Position numbers and translations under genes: made by a program | Shown: piece after piece, positions 6,953 through 14,181 of the stretch | Layout of the letters: the number at the start of each line of letters is the position of its first letter | Position numbering within the stretch: position 1 is the stretch's first letter | Notes under the pieces: model-generated | The model's input: the letters and a program-made list of their open reading frames with translations, nothing else | Database searches by the model: none | Told to the model about the DNA's origin: nothing | Origin: Bacteroidota bacterium | Lineage (GTDB): Bacteria; Bacteroidota; Bacteroidia; Bacteroidales; Prolixibacteraceae | Assembly: GCA_030706665.1 (NCBI GenBank) | Contig: JAUZOB010000053.1 | Location: forward strand, 1 to 14,181 | Direction of reading: 5' to 3' | DNA: 14,181 nt

Positions 6953-6971
6953 TATAATAGTCTAAAAACAA

Positions 6972-6999
6972 GAAAAGGGAAGAAAATTCCTCCCTTTTC
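6972..6999 (-). terminator. Candidate terminator or attenuator between hemD and rnpA
   Basis: On the minus strand a perfect 9-pair stem (GAAAAGGGA at 6999-6991 with TCCCTTTTC at 6980-6972, 10-base loop) is followed by a T-rich run (TTGTTTTTAG). It lies between the hemD stop and the rnpA start, so it would end or thin hemD transcripts before rnpA. Confidence 0.55.
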
Positions 7000-7017
7000 C
7001 CGATTCCTTTTCGGGAA
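6997..7017 (-). promoter_or_regulatory. Second, overlapping hairpin after hemD
   Basis: TTCCCGA (6997-7003) and TCGGGAA (7011-7017) form a perfect 7-pair stem with a 7-base loop directly after the hemD stop. It shares bases 6997-6999 with the neighbouring terminator-like stem, so the full stems cannot both form. It may protect the hemD message 3' end or compete with the terminator. Confidence 0.45.
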
Positions 7018-7019
7018 TA

Positions 7020-7772
7020 TTATTTATTCTCTTTATTGTACTTCTTAATAAACTGCTCCAAAGCCATTGTCATTGAAGGAGCTAAGGGATTAGGAGCTTC
7101 GATATCCAAACGCAGTCCGGCATCTTTTACAGCATGAGCAGTAGCAGGGCCGAATGAAGCGATCTTAATCTCATTCTGCTCAAACCCGGGAAAGTTTTTC
7201 AGCAATGACTGTACTCCGGATGGACTGAAGAAGACCAGCACATCATAATCGACAGCACTCATATCCGACAGATCGCTACTAATGGTACGATAAAGAATCG
7301 CCTTAGAATATTTGATACCCAGATCTTCCAGAATCTGAGTGATATCATTTTTATGAATGTGCGAAAGCGGAATAAGGAACGCATCACCCTGATGTTTCTT
7401 CAGAATGTTCGTCAAATCGCTCATACTTCCATCACCGTAGAATATTTTTCTTTTTCTATAAACAATGTATTTCTGCAAATAAAAAGCGATTGACTCTGAA
7501 GTACAAAAATACTTCATCGCATCGGGAACTGTAATTCTCAGATCTTTACAAATTCTAAAGAAGTGATCAATTGCAGTTCTGCTGGAAAAAATCACAGCGG
7601 TATGATCCAGAATCTGAATTCTGGTTTGGCGAAACTCTTTTGCAGAGACACCTTCAACTTCAGTGAAAGGACGAAACTCTATCTTCACATTCGTCTTTTC
7701 CGCTAAATCGCGATAAGGTGATTTCTCTGTAGAAGGTTCTGGTTGAGATACTAATATCTTCCTGATTTTCAT
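7020..7772 (-). CDS. hemD: Uroporphyrinogen-III synthase
   Basis: Closes hydroxymethylbilane with inversion of ring D to give uroporphyrinogen III, the precursor of haem, sirohaem and corrinoids; cytoplasmic. The 250-residue protein has the loosely conserved HemD two-lobe layout: ILVSQPEP at the start, a first lobe with AVIFSSRTAIDHFF at about 59-72, a linker, and a second lobe with DVLVFFSPSGVQSLL at about 177-191 and IASFGPATAHAVKDAG near 204-219. The FSSRTA and FSPSGV stretches are the family's best markers. The ATG at 7772 is preceded by AAAGGA at a suitable distance. It follows the DUF4271 gene by 22 bases and precedes rnpA, a gene order common in Bacteroidales. No other tetrapyrrole genes are visible here. 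Confidence 0.92.
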   Translation of the reverse strand: MKIRKILVSQPEPSTEKSPYRDLAEKTNVKIEFRPFTEVEGVSAKEFRQTRIQILDHTAVIFSSRTAIDHFFRICKDLRITVPDAMKYFCTSESIAFYLQKYIVYRKRKIFYGDGSMSDLTNILKKHQGDAFLIPLSHIHKNDITQILEDLGIKYSKAILYRTISSDLSDMSAVDYDVLVFFSPSGVQSLLKNFPGFEQNEIKIASFGPATAHAVKDAGLRLDIEAPNPLAPSMTMALEQFIKKYNKENK

Positions 7773-7794
7773 TTACAAATCCTTTGTGTCCAAT

Positions 7795-8889
7795 TCATTT
7801 TCCCTGGGCTACGATTACTTTCCACATCAGGAATAAGGGTAGCACTTCGAGGGTGCAAAGGTATAAAATCCAGTAAAAAATTGAAAACTGTTTTTTTAAC
7901 ATTAACAGGCTACCCCTGATTAACGACATTGTATAAAACAATAAAGTGATCAATATTCCGCCGGTAATCATTAAACCCGGTATTTTATTGGAATAATAAC
8001 TCCCGATTAACACAATCGGAAAAAGAATTATTCCTAACACTTTATTATACACTTTTGCATTAAACAGGTACTCGTTCGTCTCATTTTGTGTTAGGGTTAC
8101 AATCCCCAACATCCTATATATTAAATTTTTAATCAAAAAATAGGCCAAAACTATCCCCAGGAATATTAAGAATAGGATAAATCCGCTTACCGGGAATATC
8201 ATATTCATGTAACGGGTAATCAGAAAGATCAGAAACGTAAATGTGACGTAAAAGACCAAATCAAGACGATATGCGCCATGAGAAAGGTTGTAGTTGCTTT
8301 CTCTTAGCAATCTTGCCGCGGTCGTCGAATTAATTGTTGCAGATAGAAGTTGATTTAAATATTTTCCGAAGAATGATTTTACAGATGCCAACAATGCAAA
8401 AGCAAGCAACAATATTCCAATCGTCCAATCACTTTGCCAGTTCTCTATTGGTTTGGCCGGTTTATAAGCCCTGCCTGGTTTAGCTTCCTGGCACATATAC
8501 CAAAACTTGGAAACAATAGTCTGATCTGTAAAAAGTTGCTTTATCTCCCAGGGAGGCTTAAAATAATATGCACCCTGAAGTTCGCTCGGATTAACACATA
8601 CCGGGAAAGAAGTGGTTGGTAAGGCAGATTCCGGTTTCTCATTAACAGTCGTAAATTCTGTTAACTTTGGCCGGGGAAGAAAAGGATCATCCGGACGATA
8701 GCTACACACATCATAAGTCATTGACTGACTGAGAACATGTATTCTATGATGCATCAAAGAATCTTTGACGTAAGCTCCCGATACAGCCTTATGAGGTACT
8801 GCCTTCTGCAAAGAGGCAGATTGTTGTATTGAGTCAATCTCATTTATCGGCATACCAGGCAACAGTACCATTAAAAAATCAGGCATCAT
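7795..8889 (-). CDS. DUF4271-family integral membrane protein
   Basis: A 364-residue protein of unknown function. Residues 1-150 are polar and rich in Pro, Ser and Thr, with no signal peptide that I trust. The C-terminal half has about six membrane segments: roughly 154-174, 209-227, 231-255, 283-299, 303-323 and 336-357. The last carries FYWILYLCTLEVLPLFL, resembling the conserved end of DUF4271 proteins, which in Bacteroidota are commonly encoded directly before hemD, as here. No catalytic motif is recognised. The start is one of two adjacent ATGs at 8889/8886. The gene is the first of the minus-strand cluster and diverges from the dus gene across 97 bases. A role tied to haem synthesis is suggested only by gene order. 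Confidence 0.85.
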   Translation of the reverse strand: MMPDFLMVLLPGMPINEIDSIQQSASLQKAVPHKAVSGAYVKDSLMHHRIHVLSQSMTYDVCSYRPDDPFLPRPKLTEFTTVNEKPESALPTTSFPVCVNPSELQGAYYFKPPWEIKQLFTDQTIVSKFWYMCQEAKPGRAYKPAKPIENWQSDWTIGILLLAFALLASVKSFFGKYLNQLLSATINSTTAARLLRESNYNLSHGAYRLDLVFYVTFTFLIFLITRYMNMIFPVSGFILFLIFLGIVLAYFLIKNLIYRMLGIVTLTQNETNEYLFNAKVYNKVLGIILFPIVLIGSYYSNKIPGLMITGGILITLLFYTMSLIRGSLLMLKKQFSIFYWILYLCTLEVLPLFLMWKVIVAQGK

Positions 8890-8908
8890 CTAAGCATTTT
8901 CTGCGTTG

Positions 8909-8916
8909 CAAAGATA
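8909..8916 (-). promoter_or_regulatory. -7 element for the DUF4271-hemD-rnpA-lplA cluster
   Basis: The minus strand reads TATCTTTG, an exact match to the Bacteroidota -7 consensus TAnnTTTG, 19 bases before the ATG. The upstream region is A-rich but lacks a clear TTTG at the expected distance. The implied leader is only about 10-15 bases. Confidence 0.5.
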
Positions 8917-8986
8917 GATTATTTTTATTTTTCTTCTGAATTGTTCCCTTATTTTTCATTTATTTAGCACTTAACATCAATTCAAC

Positions 8987-9937
8987 ATGAAGGATACTCC
9001 CCAAATATATCTTGCACCCATGCAGGGATTTACTGATTTCGTTTACCGAAATGCCCTGCATCGTCATTTCAATTCGATTGATAAATACTTCACTCCGTAC
9101 CTCGTTCTTGAAAATGACGGTTCTGTCCGGAACTCGAAATTGAAAGAAATATTTCCAGAGAACAATGATCAAGTCGTTATTCCTCAGATATTACCGGCGA
9201 ACGAAGAAGAGCTCGTCAGACTAACAGATCTGATTGCCGGATATGGATATCATGAAATTAACATCAACATGGCCTGTCCATATCCCATGGTTACCCGAAG
9301 AGGACGGGGAGCAGGTCTCCTCCCCTCACCTGAAAAGATTGAGATGCTTTTGAAGACAGCCTTCTCAAAATTTGATCTTCAATTCTCCGTAAAGCTCCGG
9401 GCAGGACTTGAATCTTTTCAGGAGATTGAAGCAATAATTCCTATTCTGAATCAATATCCGCTTACCGAAATAATTCTGCATCCCCGCATTGCCAGTCAAC
9501 TTTATAAAGGGGCTGCAGACAAAGCTCTCTTTCGTTCGGTCAGAGATAAAATCTCTCTCCCGCTTATCTACAATGGTGATATTTTCACTCTCAACGATTT
9601 CGAGATCTGTTCACAGGAGTTGGAAGGACAATCCGGATGGATGATTGGCCGCGGAATACTCTCCGATCCTTTCCTTCCGCAAAAAATTAAATACGGGCAG
9701 GAATATGACAATGCAACAAAATTGAAAGTACTGAAAGCATTTCATGACGACCTGTTTGGGAATTATTCCCTTTCAGCTGCCAATGATCGCCAGTTAATCA
9801 TTAAAATGACACAACATTGGGAATACTTATCTCATTCTTTCATCGACCCGCACAAAACATACAAGAAAATAAAAAAAGCGACCCGTTTGGATCGCTATCA
9901 AAATGTTATAACTGAAATCTTTAATCAACAAGAATAA
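8987..9937 (+). CDS. tRNA-dihydrouridine synthase family protein
   Basis: An FMN- and NADPH-dependent enzyme that reduces specific uridines in tRNA to dihydrouridine. The 316-residue protein starts YLAPMQGFTDFVYR. It has NINMACP at 92-98 with the expected catalytic Cys97, FSVKLRAG with Lys136 and Arg138, LHPRIASQLYKG with His165, YNGDIF at 195-200, and a phosphate-binding GWMIGRGILSDPFL near 217-230. The alpha-helical tRNA-binding C-terminus from about 243 is present. The motif NINMACPYPMVTRRGRGAG departs from the usual NxNxGCP...GG/AGAxLL form, so assignment to DusA, DusB or DusC is left open. The gene is separated from its neighbours: divergent from the DUF4271 gene and convergent with the small ORF after polA. 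The ATG at 8987 has no strong ribosome-binding site. Confidence 0.92.
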   Translation: MKDTPQIYLAPMQGFTDFVYRNALHRHFNSIDKYFTPYLVLENDGSVRNSKLKEIFPENNDQVVIPQILPANEEELVRLTDLIAGYGYHEININMACPYPMVTRRGRGAGLLPSPEKIEMLLKTAFSKFDLQFSVKLRAGLESFQEIEAIIPILNQYPLTEIILHPRIASQLYKGAADKALFRSVRDKISLPLIYNGDIFTLNDFEICSQELEGQSGWMIGRGILSDPFLPQKIKYGQEYDNATKLKVLKAFHDDLFGNYSLSAANDRQLIIKMTQHWEYLSHSFIDPHKTYKKIKKATRLDRYQNVITEIFNQQE

Positions 9938-9953
9938 CGAGAGACGGACCTGT

Positions 9954-10136
9954 TCAATTCCAACTCTCGCCACAATGCATTTCCCTGCAGCTATGCTCTT
10001 CGTACTCCTTCATCAGCATACAAAGAAACATTGCCTCCTGCCACTCCGAAGTATTTTCCGGAGCATCGAATATCTCAAGGTATCGGAGAACAGCCCATCG
10101 ATATTCCTCCTCATTTTCAATTCTCAGATTATCCAT
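9954..10136 (-). CDS. Small protein resembling the N-terminus of HigA-like antitoxins, without HTH
   Basis: A 60-residue protein from the ATG at 10136 (an in-frame TTG at 10142 would add two residues). Residues 4-44 (IENEEEYRWAVLRYLEIFD..NTSEWQEAMFLCMLMKEYEE) follow the pattern seen before the helix-turn-helix in HigA-type antitoxins: a NEEEY...A..R..ELFDA..GT.E..E...L..L.E.YE layout. The protein stops where the DNA-binding domain should start, and only 16 bases remain before the convergent dus stop, so no HTH can follow. No toxin gene is adjacent. It begins 11 bases after the polA stop, so it is probably co-transcribed. It could be a truncated antitoxin or a small family of its own; function unknown. 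Confidence 0.6.
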   Translation of the reverse strand: MDNLRIENEEEYRWAVLRYLEIFDAPENTSEWQEAMFLCMLMKEYEEHSCREMHCGESWN

Positions 10137-10147
10137 CAACAATAAAA

Positions 10148-12946
10148 CTAGTGTGCATCGAGCCAGTTATTTGCAGCTCGCATTTCAACGGTTAACGGTA
10201 CAGCTATTTCAACAGCATGTTCCATCTCTTCTTTTACAATTTGTTCCACCACTTGAAGTTCCGGTTTAAGAACATCAAAGTTTAACTCATCATGCACTTG
10301 CAAAATCATCATTGATTTCAGATTGTTTTCAAGAAACCTCTTTCTGATTTTCACCATTGCAATCTTAATGATATCAGCGGCAGAACCCTGAATCGGTGCA
10401 TTGATCGCATTCCGTTCAGCAACTCCCCTTACAACAGAATTCGCCGAATTAATATCATTTAGATAACGTTTTCGTCCCAAAATTGTTTGCACAAAGCCTT
10501 TTTCACGTGCATCGACAATACATTTATCCATATATTCCCGAATCTCAGGGAAGCTGATAAAATATTCATCTATTAATTGCTTGGCTTCAGTGCGGGAGAT
10601 ATTTAACCGTTGGGATAACCCGAAGGCTGAGATTCCATAAATAATTCCAAAATTTGCAGTCTTTGCTTTTCTCCGCATATCAGATGAGACCTGATCAAGC
10701 GGAACCTTAAAGATTTTGGCAGCTGTAGCGGCATGAATGTCTTCTCCGTGGTTGAATGCTTCGATCATATGATGATCTTTACTCAAGGCAGCCATGATCC
10801 GAAGTTCGATTTGGGAATAGTCGGCAGAAAGGAACACATGGTTCTCATCAGAAGCCGTAAAAGCTTTTCGTATTTCTCTTCCGTTTTCATCCCTGATCGG
10901 AATATTCTGCAAATTCGGATTATTTGAACTTAAACGGCCTGTTGCAGTAACCGTTTGATTGAATGAAGTGTGTATCTTCCCTGTGGTTTTGTTAATCAGA
11001 AGCGGCAGAGCTTCAACGTAGGTTGAAAGCAACTTCTTTAATGACCTGTATTCAAGAACTTTTGCAATGATCGGATGCCGATCAGACAATTTCTCCAGAA
11101 CTTCTTCTCCGGTAGTATACTGCTTTGTTTTTGTCCTCTTTACATTCGCATCAAGCTTCAGCTTTTCAAACAGAATAATTCCCAATTGTTTCGGAGAAGA
11201 AATATTGAACGGTTCTCCGGCCATCTCGATGATTTCTTTTTCAACCTGCACAATCTGATCGCGAAGTTCTACTGCATAATGATCAAGCTCTGATTTATTG
11301 AGTGTCATTCCGGCTTTTTCCATATCAGCCAACACATTCACCAGAGGCATTTCAATATCACTAAATAGATCATAGGCACCCTGGGTTTTTAATTCCGCTT
11401 CAAGAATAGGTTTCAACTGAAGGGTATAATCAGCATCTTCGCAAGCATAGTCTTTCAGTTTATCAATCGGAACATGGCGCATTGTCTTCTGATTCTTCCC
11501 CCTGGATCCAATCAGGCTCTCGGTTGTCACCTTTTTAAAATTCAGATAGATTTCGCACAGGTAGTCAAGGTTATGTTTCAACTCGGGTTGAATCAGATAA
11601 TGAGCGATCATGGTATCGAATAAGGGTCCCTTCACTTCAACATCATAGTATTTGAGCATAAGCATATCATACTTGATGTTCTGACCGATTTTCATGATCT
11701 GTTCATCTTCAAATAATGATTTGAACTCATGAACAACCTCCAATGCTTTCTTCCGATCCGAAGATAATGGGACACAATAAGCCTCATGAGGATTGAAACT
11801 AAACGAAAGACATACCAATTCGGCAGTATGCGTATCCAGACCTGTTGTTTCGGTATCGAAGCAGAACTGATCCTGAGCCGATAACAGATTTCTCAAATCA
11901 GCCCGCAGTTCAGGAGTGTCCATTAAATAATAGCGATGATCGATATTGGAGATTTCATCCAGTTTCTTTTCCTGCTCTTTTACAGGAGCTATATCAAACA
12001 GTGTTCCCTGTCCGAACAGTGATCCCTGACTAAATCCCGGAGCAGAGGGAGTTTCAGTTGCCGATAGTTTTGATAAAAATCCCCTGAACTCCAAATCGGT
12101 ATATATTTCACGCAATGAAGCAATATTTGGCTCATGTACAATTAGTTCATCCGGAATAACAGACAATTGAACGTCGGTAATAATTTTTGCAAGCTTCCGG
12201 GAAAGCCTTACCTGTTCCTCATGCATCAAAAGATTCTCTTTCTGTTTCCCCTTTAACTTTTCAATATTCTGATAGACCCCGTCGATGCTCCCGTAATCCT
12301 GTATCAGTTTGGTTGCGGTCTTCGGTCCTACTCCGGGACATCCGGGAATATTATCAGAAGTATCGCCCATCAATCCCAGGATGTCGACAACCTGCTCTGT
12401 ATTCTGAATTCCAAAATTCTCCAGTACTTCAGGGATACCCCATACTTCTACATCCGGAGTACCCGGTTTTTTGGGTTTATACATAAAGACCTTGTCATTG
12501 ACCAGCTGAGCATAGTCTTTGTCAGGTGTAACCATATAAACATTAAAGTCTTCTTTTGCTGCCATGACCGACATGGTTCCGATCACATCATCAGCTTCAA
12601 AGCCTTCCATTTCGATAATGGGAATATTATAGGCCTCTATAATCCTTCGGATATGGGGAATTGACATTCTGAGATCTTCAGGAGCCTCTTCACGTTGCGC
12701 CTTGTAAGGTTCATACATCAAATGTCTGAAAGTAGGTGCGTGTAAATCAAATGCTACAGCAATATGTGTGGGTTTTCCTACCCTCAGAAGTTGATCAAGG
12801 GTATTGACAAAACCAAAGATTGCAGAAGTATTTAGTCCTTTGGAATTATATCTTGGATTCTGGATAAAAGCATAATAAGACCGATAGATGAGCGCGTAAG
12901 CGTCCAAAAGAAACATACGTTTCCCTGTTTCAGAATTTGTGACCAT
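10148..12946 (-). CDS. polA: DNA polymerase I
   Basis: A full-length 932-residue enzyme for Okazaki fragment processing and repair synthesis. The 5'-3' exonuclease spans about 10-300 (FLLDAYALIYRSYYAF, EGFEADDVIGT, GDTSDNIPGCPGVGPKTA). The 3'-5' proofreading domain, about 340-530, keeps FDTETTGLD with Asp364 and Glu366, IGQNIKYDM and YACEDADYT, so proofreading looks intact. The polymerase domain has motif A ADYSQIELRI from 708, motif B RRKAKTANFGIIYG with Phe766 (Phe type, as in E. coli), and motif C QVHDEL from 883. The linker between the exonucleases carries two QxxLF sequences (307-311 and 313-317) that may bind the sliding clamp. It follows the queD-like gene by 12 bases on the same strand, suggesting co-transcription from the arsR side. 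Confidence 0.98.
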   Translation of the reverse strand: MVTNSETGKRMFLLDAYALIYRSYYAFIQNPRYNSKGLNTSAIFGFVNTLDQLLRVGKPTHIAVAFDLHAPTFRHLMYEPYKAQREEAPEDLRMSIPHIRRIIEAYNIPIIEMEGFEADDVIGTMSVMAAKEDFNVYMVTPDKDYAQLVNDKVFMYKPKKPGTPDVEVWGIPEVLENFGIQNTEQVVDILGLMGDTSDNIPGCPGVGPKTATKLIQDYGSIDGVYQNIEKLKGKQKENLLMHEEQVRLSRKLAKIITDVQLSVIPDELIVHEPNIASLREIYTDLEFRGFLSKLSATETPSAPGFSQGSLFGQGTLFDIAPVKEQEKKLDEISNIDHRYYLMDTPELRADLRNLLSAQDQFCFDTETTGLDTHTAELVCLSFSFNPHEAYCVPLSSDRKKALEVVHEFKSLFEDEQIMKIGQNIKYDMLMLKYYDVEVKGPLFDTMIAHYLIQPELKHNLDYLCEIYLNFKKVTTESLIGSRGKNQKTMRHVPIDKLKDYACEDADYTLQLKPILEAELKTQGAYDLFSDIEMPLVNVLADMEKAGMTLNKSELDHYAVELRDQIVQVEKEIIEMAGEPFNISSPKQLGIILFEKLKLDANVKRTKTKQYTTGEEVLEKLSDRHPIIAKVLEYRSLKKLLSTYVEALPLLINKTTGKIHTSFNQTVTATGRLSSNNPNLQNIPIRDENGREIRKAFTASDENHVFLSADYSQIELRIMAALSKDHHMIEAFNHGEDIHAATAAKIFKVPLDQVSSDMRRKAKTANFGIIYGISAFGLSQRLNISRTEAKQLIDEYFISFPEIREYMDKCIVDAREKGFVQTILGRKRYLNDINSANSVVRGVAERNAINAPIQGSAADIIKIAMVKIRKRFLENNLKSMMILQVHDELNFDVLKPELQVVEQIVKEEMEHAVEIAVPLTVEMRAANNWLDAH

Positions 12947-12958
12947 AAAAAATGCGGT

Positions 12959-13414
12959 TTAGTGTGGTATATTATCAGATGCGAACCACTCAGCGTAAGA
13001 ATCAGATGTTTCGTACAGTCGGAGGCTATAAAGTTCAACTCCCTGAGGAAGGCGAGGGATAATCTGGTTAGCAATGTATACGACCATATTTTCGCAGGTC
13101 GGTTGAAAATCTACGACATGATGACGTTCATACATGTCTACCAAAGTGTTTAACTGTTCCGTTTTTGCTTTTACATTAAGCATCAAAGAATGGTCAAGCT
13201 TTTCAACGATCCCTTGCTTTACGATTTTCTTCAGATCACTGAAATCCATCACCATCCCGTTTTTAGGACTTTCCTGATCGTCAACAGGCTCTCCGATCAC
13301 TGTCACATAAAGGTGATATGAGTGTCCGTGAATATTTTTGCACCTCCCGTTGTAATTGTACAAGGCATGTGCCATTTCAAAATCATAATGCTTGGTTAAT
13401 CTGATCTTTGCCAT
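12959..13414 (-). CDS. queD: 6-carboxytetrahydropterin synthase / 6-pyruvoyltetrahydropterin synthase family
   Basis: Converts 7,8-dihydroneopterin triphosphate to 6-carboxy-5,6,7,8-tetrahydropterin, the second step of queuosine/preQ0 synthesis, if it is the bacterial QueD type. The 151-residue protein has the zinc ligands His16 (FEMAHAL), His29 and His31 (CKNIHGHSYH), the catalytic Cys25, the Asp74-His75 pair (KLDHSLML), PTCENM near 105-110 with a pterin-binding Glu108, and Glu135 (LYETSDSYAEW). It is somewhat longer than 120-residue QueD, with an insertion near 40-55. Other queuosine genes are not in the window, so the pathway is inferred from family. It lies 26 bases after the arsR stop, and AGTAGGGAGAGAAA precedes the ATG as a plausible ribosome-binding site. 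Confidence 0.9.
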   Translation of the reverse strand: MAKIRLTKHYDFEMAHALYNYNGRCKNIHGHSYHLYVTVIGEPVDDQESPKNGMVMDFSDLKKIVKQGIVEKLDHSLMLNVKAKTEQLNTLVDMYERHHVVDFQPTCENMVVYIANQIIPRLPQGVELYSLRLYETSDSYAEWFASDNIPH

Positions 13415-13440
13415 TTTCTCTCCCTACTCTTCTTTTTAAT

Positions 13441-13737
13441 CTATTCTTTGCACGAACATTTATTGATACAGTCAACAATTTGACTTATACGATCGTGCTT
13501 CAAAAAATAGTATGTGTTTTTACCCTCCCGTTTAGAACACAACACCCCTTTATCTTTCAAAATTCCAAGATGATGGGATGTCGAAGCCTGTTCTATCTCA
13601 AGCAATTCATGAATTTCTGTCACGGTCAGCATCTTTCCGTTCTCCAAATATTTTAGAATCGCAATACGCACCGGATGAGCTATAGCTTTTAGCATATTAG
13701 CAGCTTCCTCGAACTGTGCAGGATCTATTTTACTCAT
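13441..13737 (-). CDS. ArsR/SmtB-family transcriptional regulator
   Basis: A 98-residue winged helix-turn-helix repressor. Residues 14-33 (NMLKAIAHPVRIAILKYLEN) and the recognition region around 39-66 (VTEIHELLEIEQASTSHHLGILKDKGVL) are typical, followed by the wing (SKREGKNTYYFLK). It has no ELCVCDL-type metal site in the recognition helix. It does have cysteines at 67, 90, 94 and 96, the last three in a C-terminal CINKCSC cluster, which could form a metal or redox site. It is first in a minus-strand run with queD and polA, so it may control itself and the queD-like gene. An imperfect palindrome lies in its promoter. The inducer is unknown. Confidence 0.92.
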   Translation of the reverse strand: MSKIDPAQFEEAANMLKAIAHPVRIAILKYLENGKMLTVTEIHELLEIEQASTSHHLGILKDKGVLCSKREGKNTYYFLKHDRISQIVDCINKCSCKE

Positions 13738-13765
13738 AAAATATTCTTATTGAATTTAATACATG

Positions 13766-13797
13766 CAAATATATAAATATTCTTTATATCCCTCAAT
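13766..13797 (-). promoter_or_regulatory. Promoter of the arsR-queD-polA cluster
   Basis: On the minus strand ATTG (13797-13794) and an exact TATATTTG -7 element (13773-13766) are 20 bases apart, matching the Bacteroidota primary promoter layout except for one base of the -33 element. The ATG lies 28 bases downstream of the -7 element. Confidence 0.6.
13771..13789. promoter_or_regulatory. Candidate ArsR operator overlapping the promoter
   Basis: ATATAA-N7-TTATAT is an imperfect palindrome lying between the -33 and -7 elements of the arsR promoter and touching the latter. ArsR/SmtB regulators bind AT-rich imperfect inverted repeats at such positions, so binding here would block RNA polymerase. 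AT-rich background could produce this by chance. Confidence 0.4.
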
Positions 13798-13916
13798 ACT
13801 TATTTCCAGCAGTAACAGTGCCTGAAAATATATGTCCCCTCTCCCTTATTTCCCCTAAAAGCTAACACCAATCAATCGTGAGATAAGATTAGGCAATCCC
13901 CCTAAAAAAAAATTTA

Positions 13917-13924
13917 TATATTTG
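13917..13924 (+). promoter_or_regulatory. -7 element for the polyprenyl synthase gene
   Basis: TATATTTG exactly matches TAnnTTTG and sits 21 bases before the ATG, after an A-run. No clear TTTG is found 19-21 bases upstream. Confidence 0.5.
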
Positions 13925-13945
13925 AGCTCCCGAAAAATTTACACA

Positions 13946-14181
13946 ATGGCTCCACTCGAGAAAATTAAGGGCCCGATAAAAGAAGAGCTTGCAAAATTTG
14001 AGCCTTTTTTCAAGAATACGGTAAAAATTGATGTTCCGCTGTTAGGAGCTGTGATGAACTATATGCTTCGCACCAAGGGCAAGCAGATACGTCCTATCTT
14101 TGTTTTCCTTTCAGCAAAGTTAAACGGTACCATCAACGAATCGACTTACAATGCAGCATCTGCAATCGAACTTCTTCATAC
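13946..14181 (+). CDS. Polyprenyl diphosphate synthase (partial, N-terminus)
   Basis: The first 78 codons of a gene cut by the right edge. The start reads MAPLEKIKGPIKEELAKFEPFF. GKQIRPIFVFLSAKL (about 44-58) is the conserved GK-x-x-RP block that contacts isopentenyl diphosphate, and AASAIELLHT at the end leads into the first DDxxD helix, which lies beyond the window. This is the layout of long-chain trans-prenyltransferases such as octaprenyl diphosphate synthase, which make the side chain of respiratory quinones by adding isopentenyl units to a shorter allylic diphosphate. Chain length cannot be judged without the region before the first aspartate motif. It diverges from the arsR-queD-polA cluster across 208 bases. 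ATG at 13946 is the first start after the -7 element. Confidence 0.88.
   Translation, partial: MAPLEKIKGPIKEELAKFEPFFKNTVKIDVPLLGAVMNYMLRTKGKQIRPIFVFLSAKLNGTINESTYNAASAIELLH

Noticed and set aside
9939..9969. CGAGAG/CTCTCG repeat between dus and the small ORF as a terminator
   Set aside because: Only six pairs with a 19-base loop and no T-run.
12187..12486. 99-codon plus-strand frame inside polA
   Set aside because: Antisense to a conserved exonuclease domain with no recognisable domain or ribosome-binding site.

Overview
The window looks like a chromosomal segment from a member of the Bacteroidota, most likely order Bacteroidales. Evidence for this is an ECF sigma factor paired with a FecR-type anti-sigma factor carrying a DUF4974-like C-terminus, STN and carboxypeptidase-regulatory-like domains, a DUF4271 membrane protein ahead of hemD and rnpA, and several TAnnTTTG -7 promoter elements with few clear Shine-Dalgarno sites. 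No species is assigned. Coding is dense, with one clear gene-free stretch (about 300-728) and an unassigned left edge (1-120).

Left part (1-728): an unassigned edge containing a 51-base two-step inverted repeat, then a minus-strand tRNA-Leu(CAA) with its own promoter and terminator, then a 430-base gap. Centre-left (729-5540): a plus-strand operon of ECF sigma factor, FecR-like anti-sigma factor, a secreted STN / two-lobed aspartyl protease / PDZ protein, and a secreted STN / carboxypeptidase-regulatory-like protein. The last two genes abut exactly, and the operon ends at a hairpin. In the usual arrangement FecI/FecR is followed by a TonB-dependent receptor whose STN domain signals to FecR. 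Here no receptor barrel is present and the STN domain sits on a protease. This is the most interesting system in the window: a possible trans-envelope signalling module in which an STN domain brings an aspartyl protease to the anti-sigma factor. That mechanism is inferred.

Centre-right (5551-9937): a minus-strand housekeeping cluster (DUF4271 membrane protein, hemD, rnpA, lplA) diverges from a plus-strand tRNA-dihydrouridine synthase. Right part (9954-14181): a minus-strand cluster of an ArsR-family regulator, queD-like gene, polA and a small HigA-N-terminus-like ORF, divergent from a plus-strand polyprenyl diphosphate synthase gene that runs off the right edge. Apart from the sigma-factor operon, the content is core metabolism and information processing, with no insertion sequence, CRISPR array or phage gene recognised.
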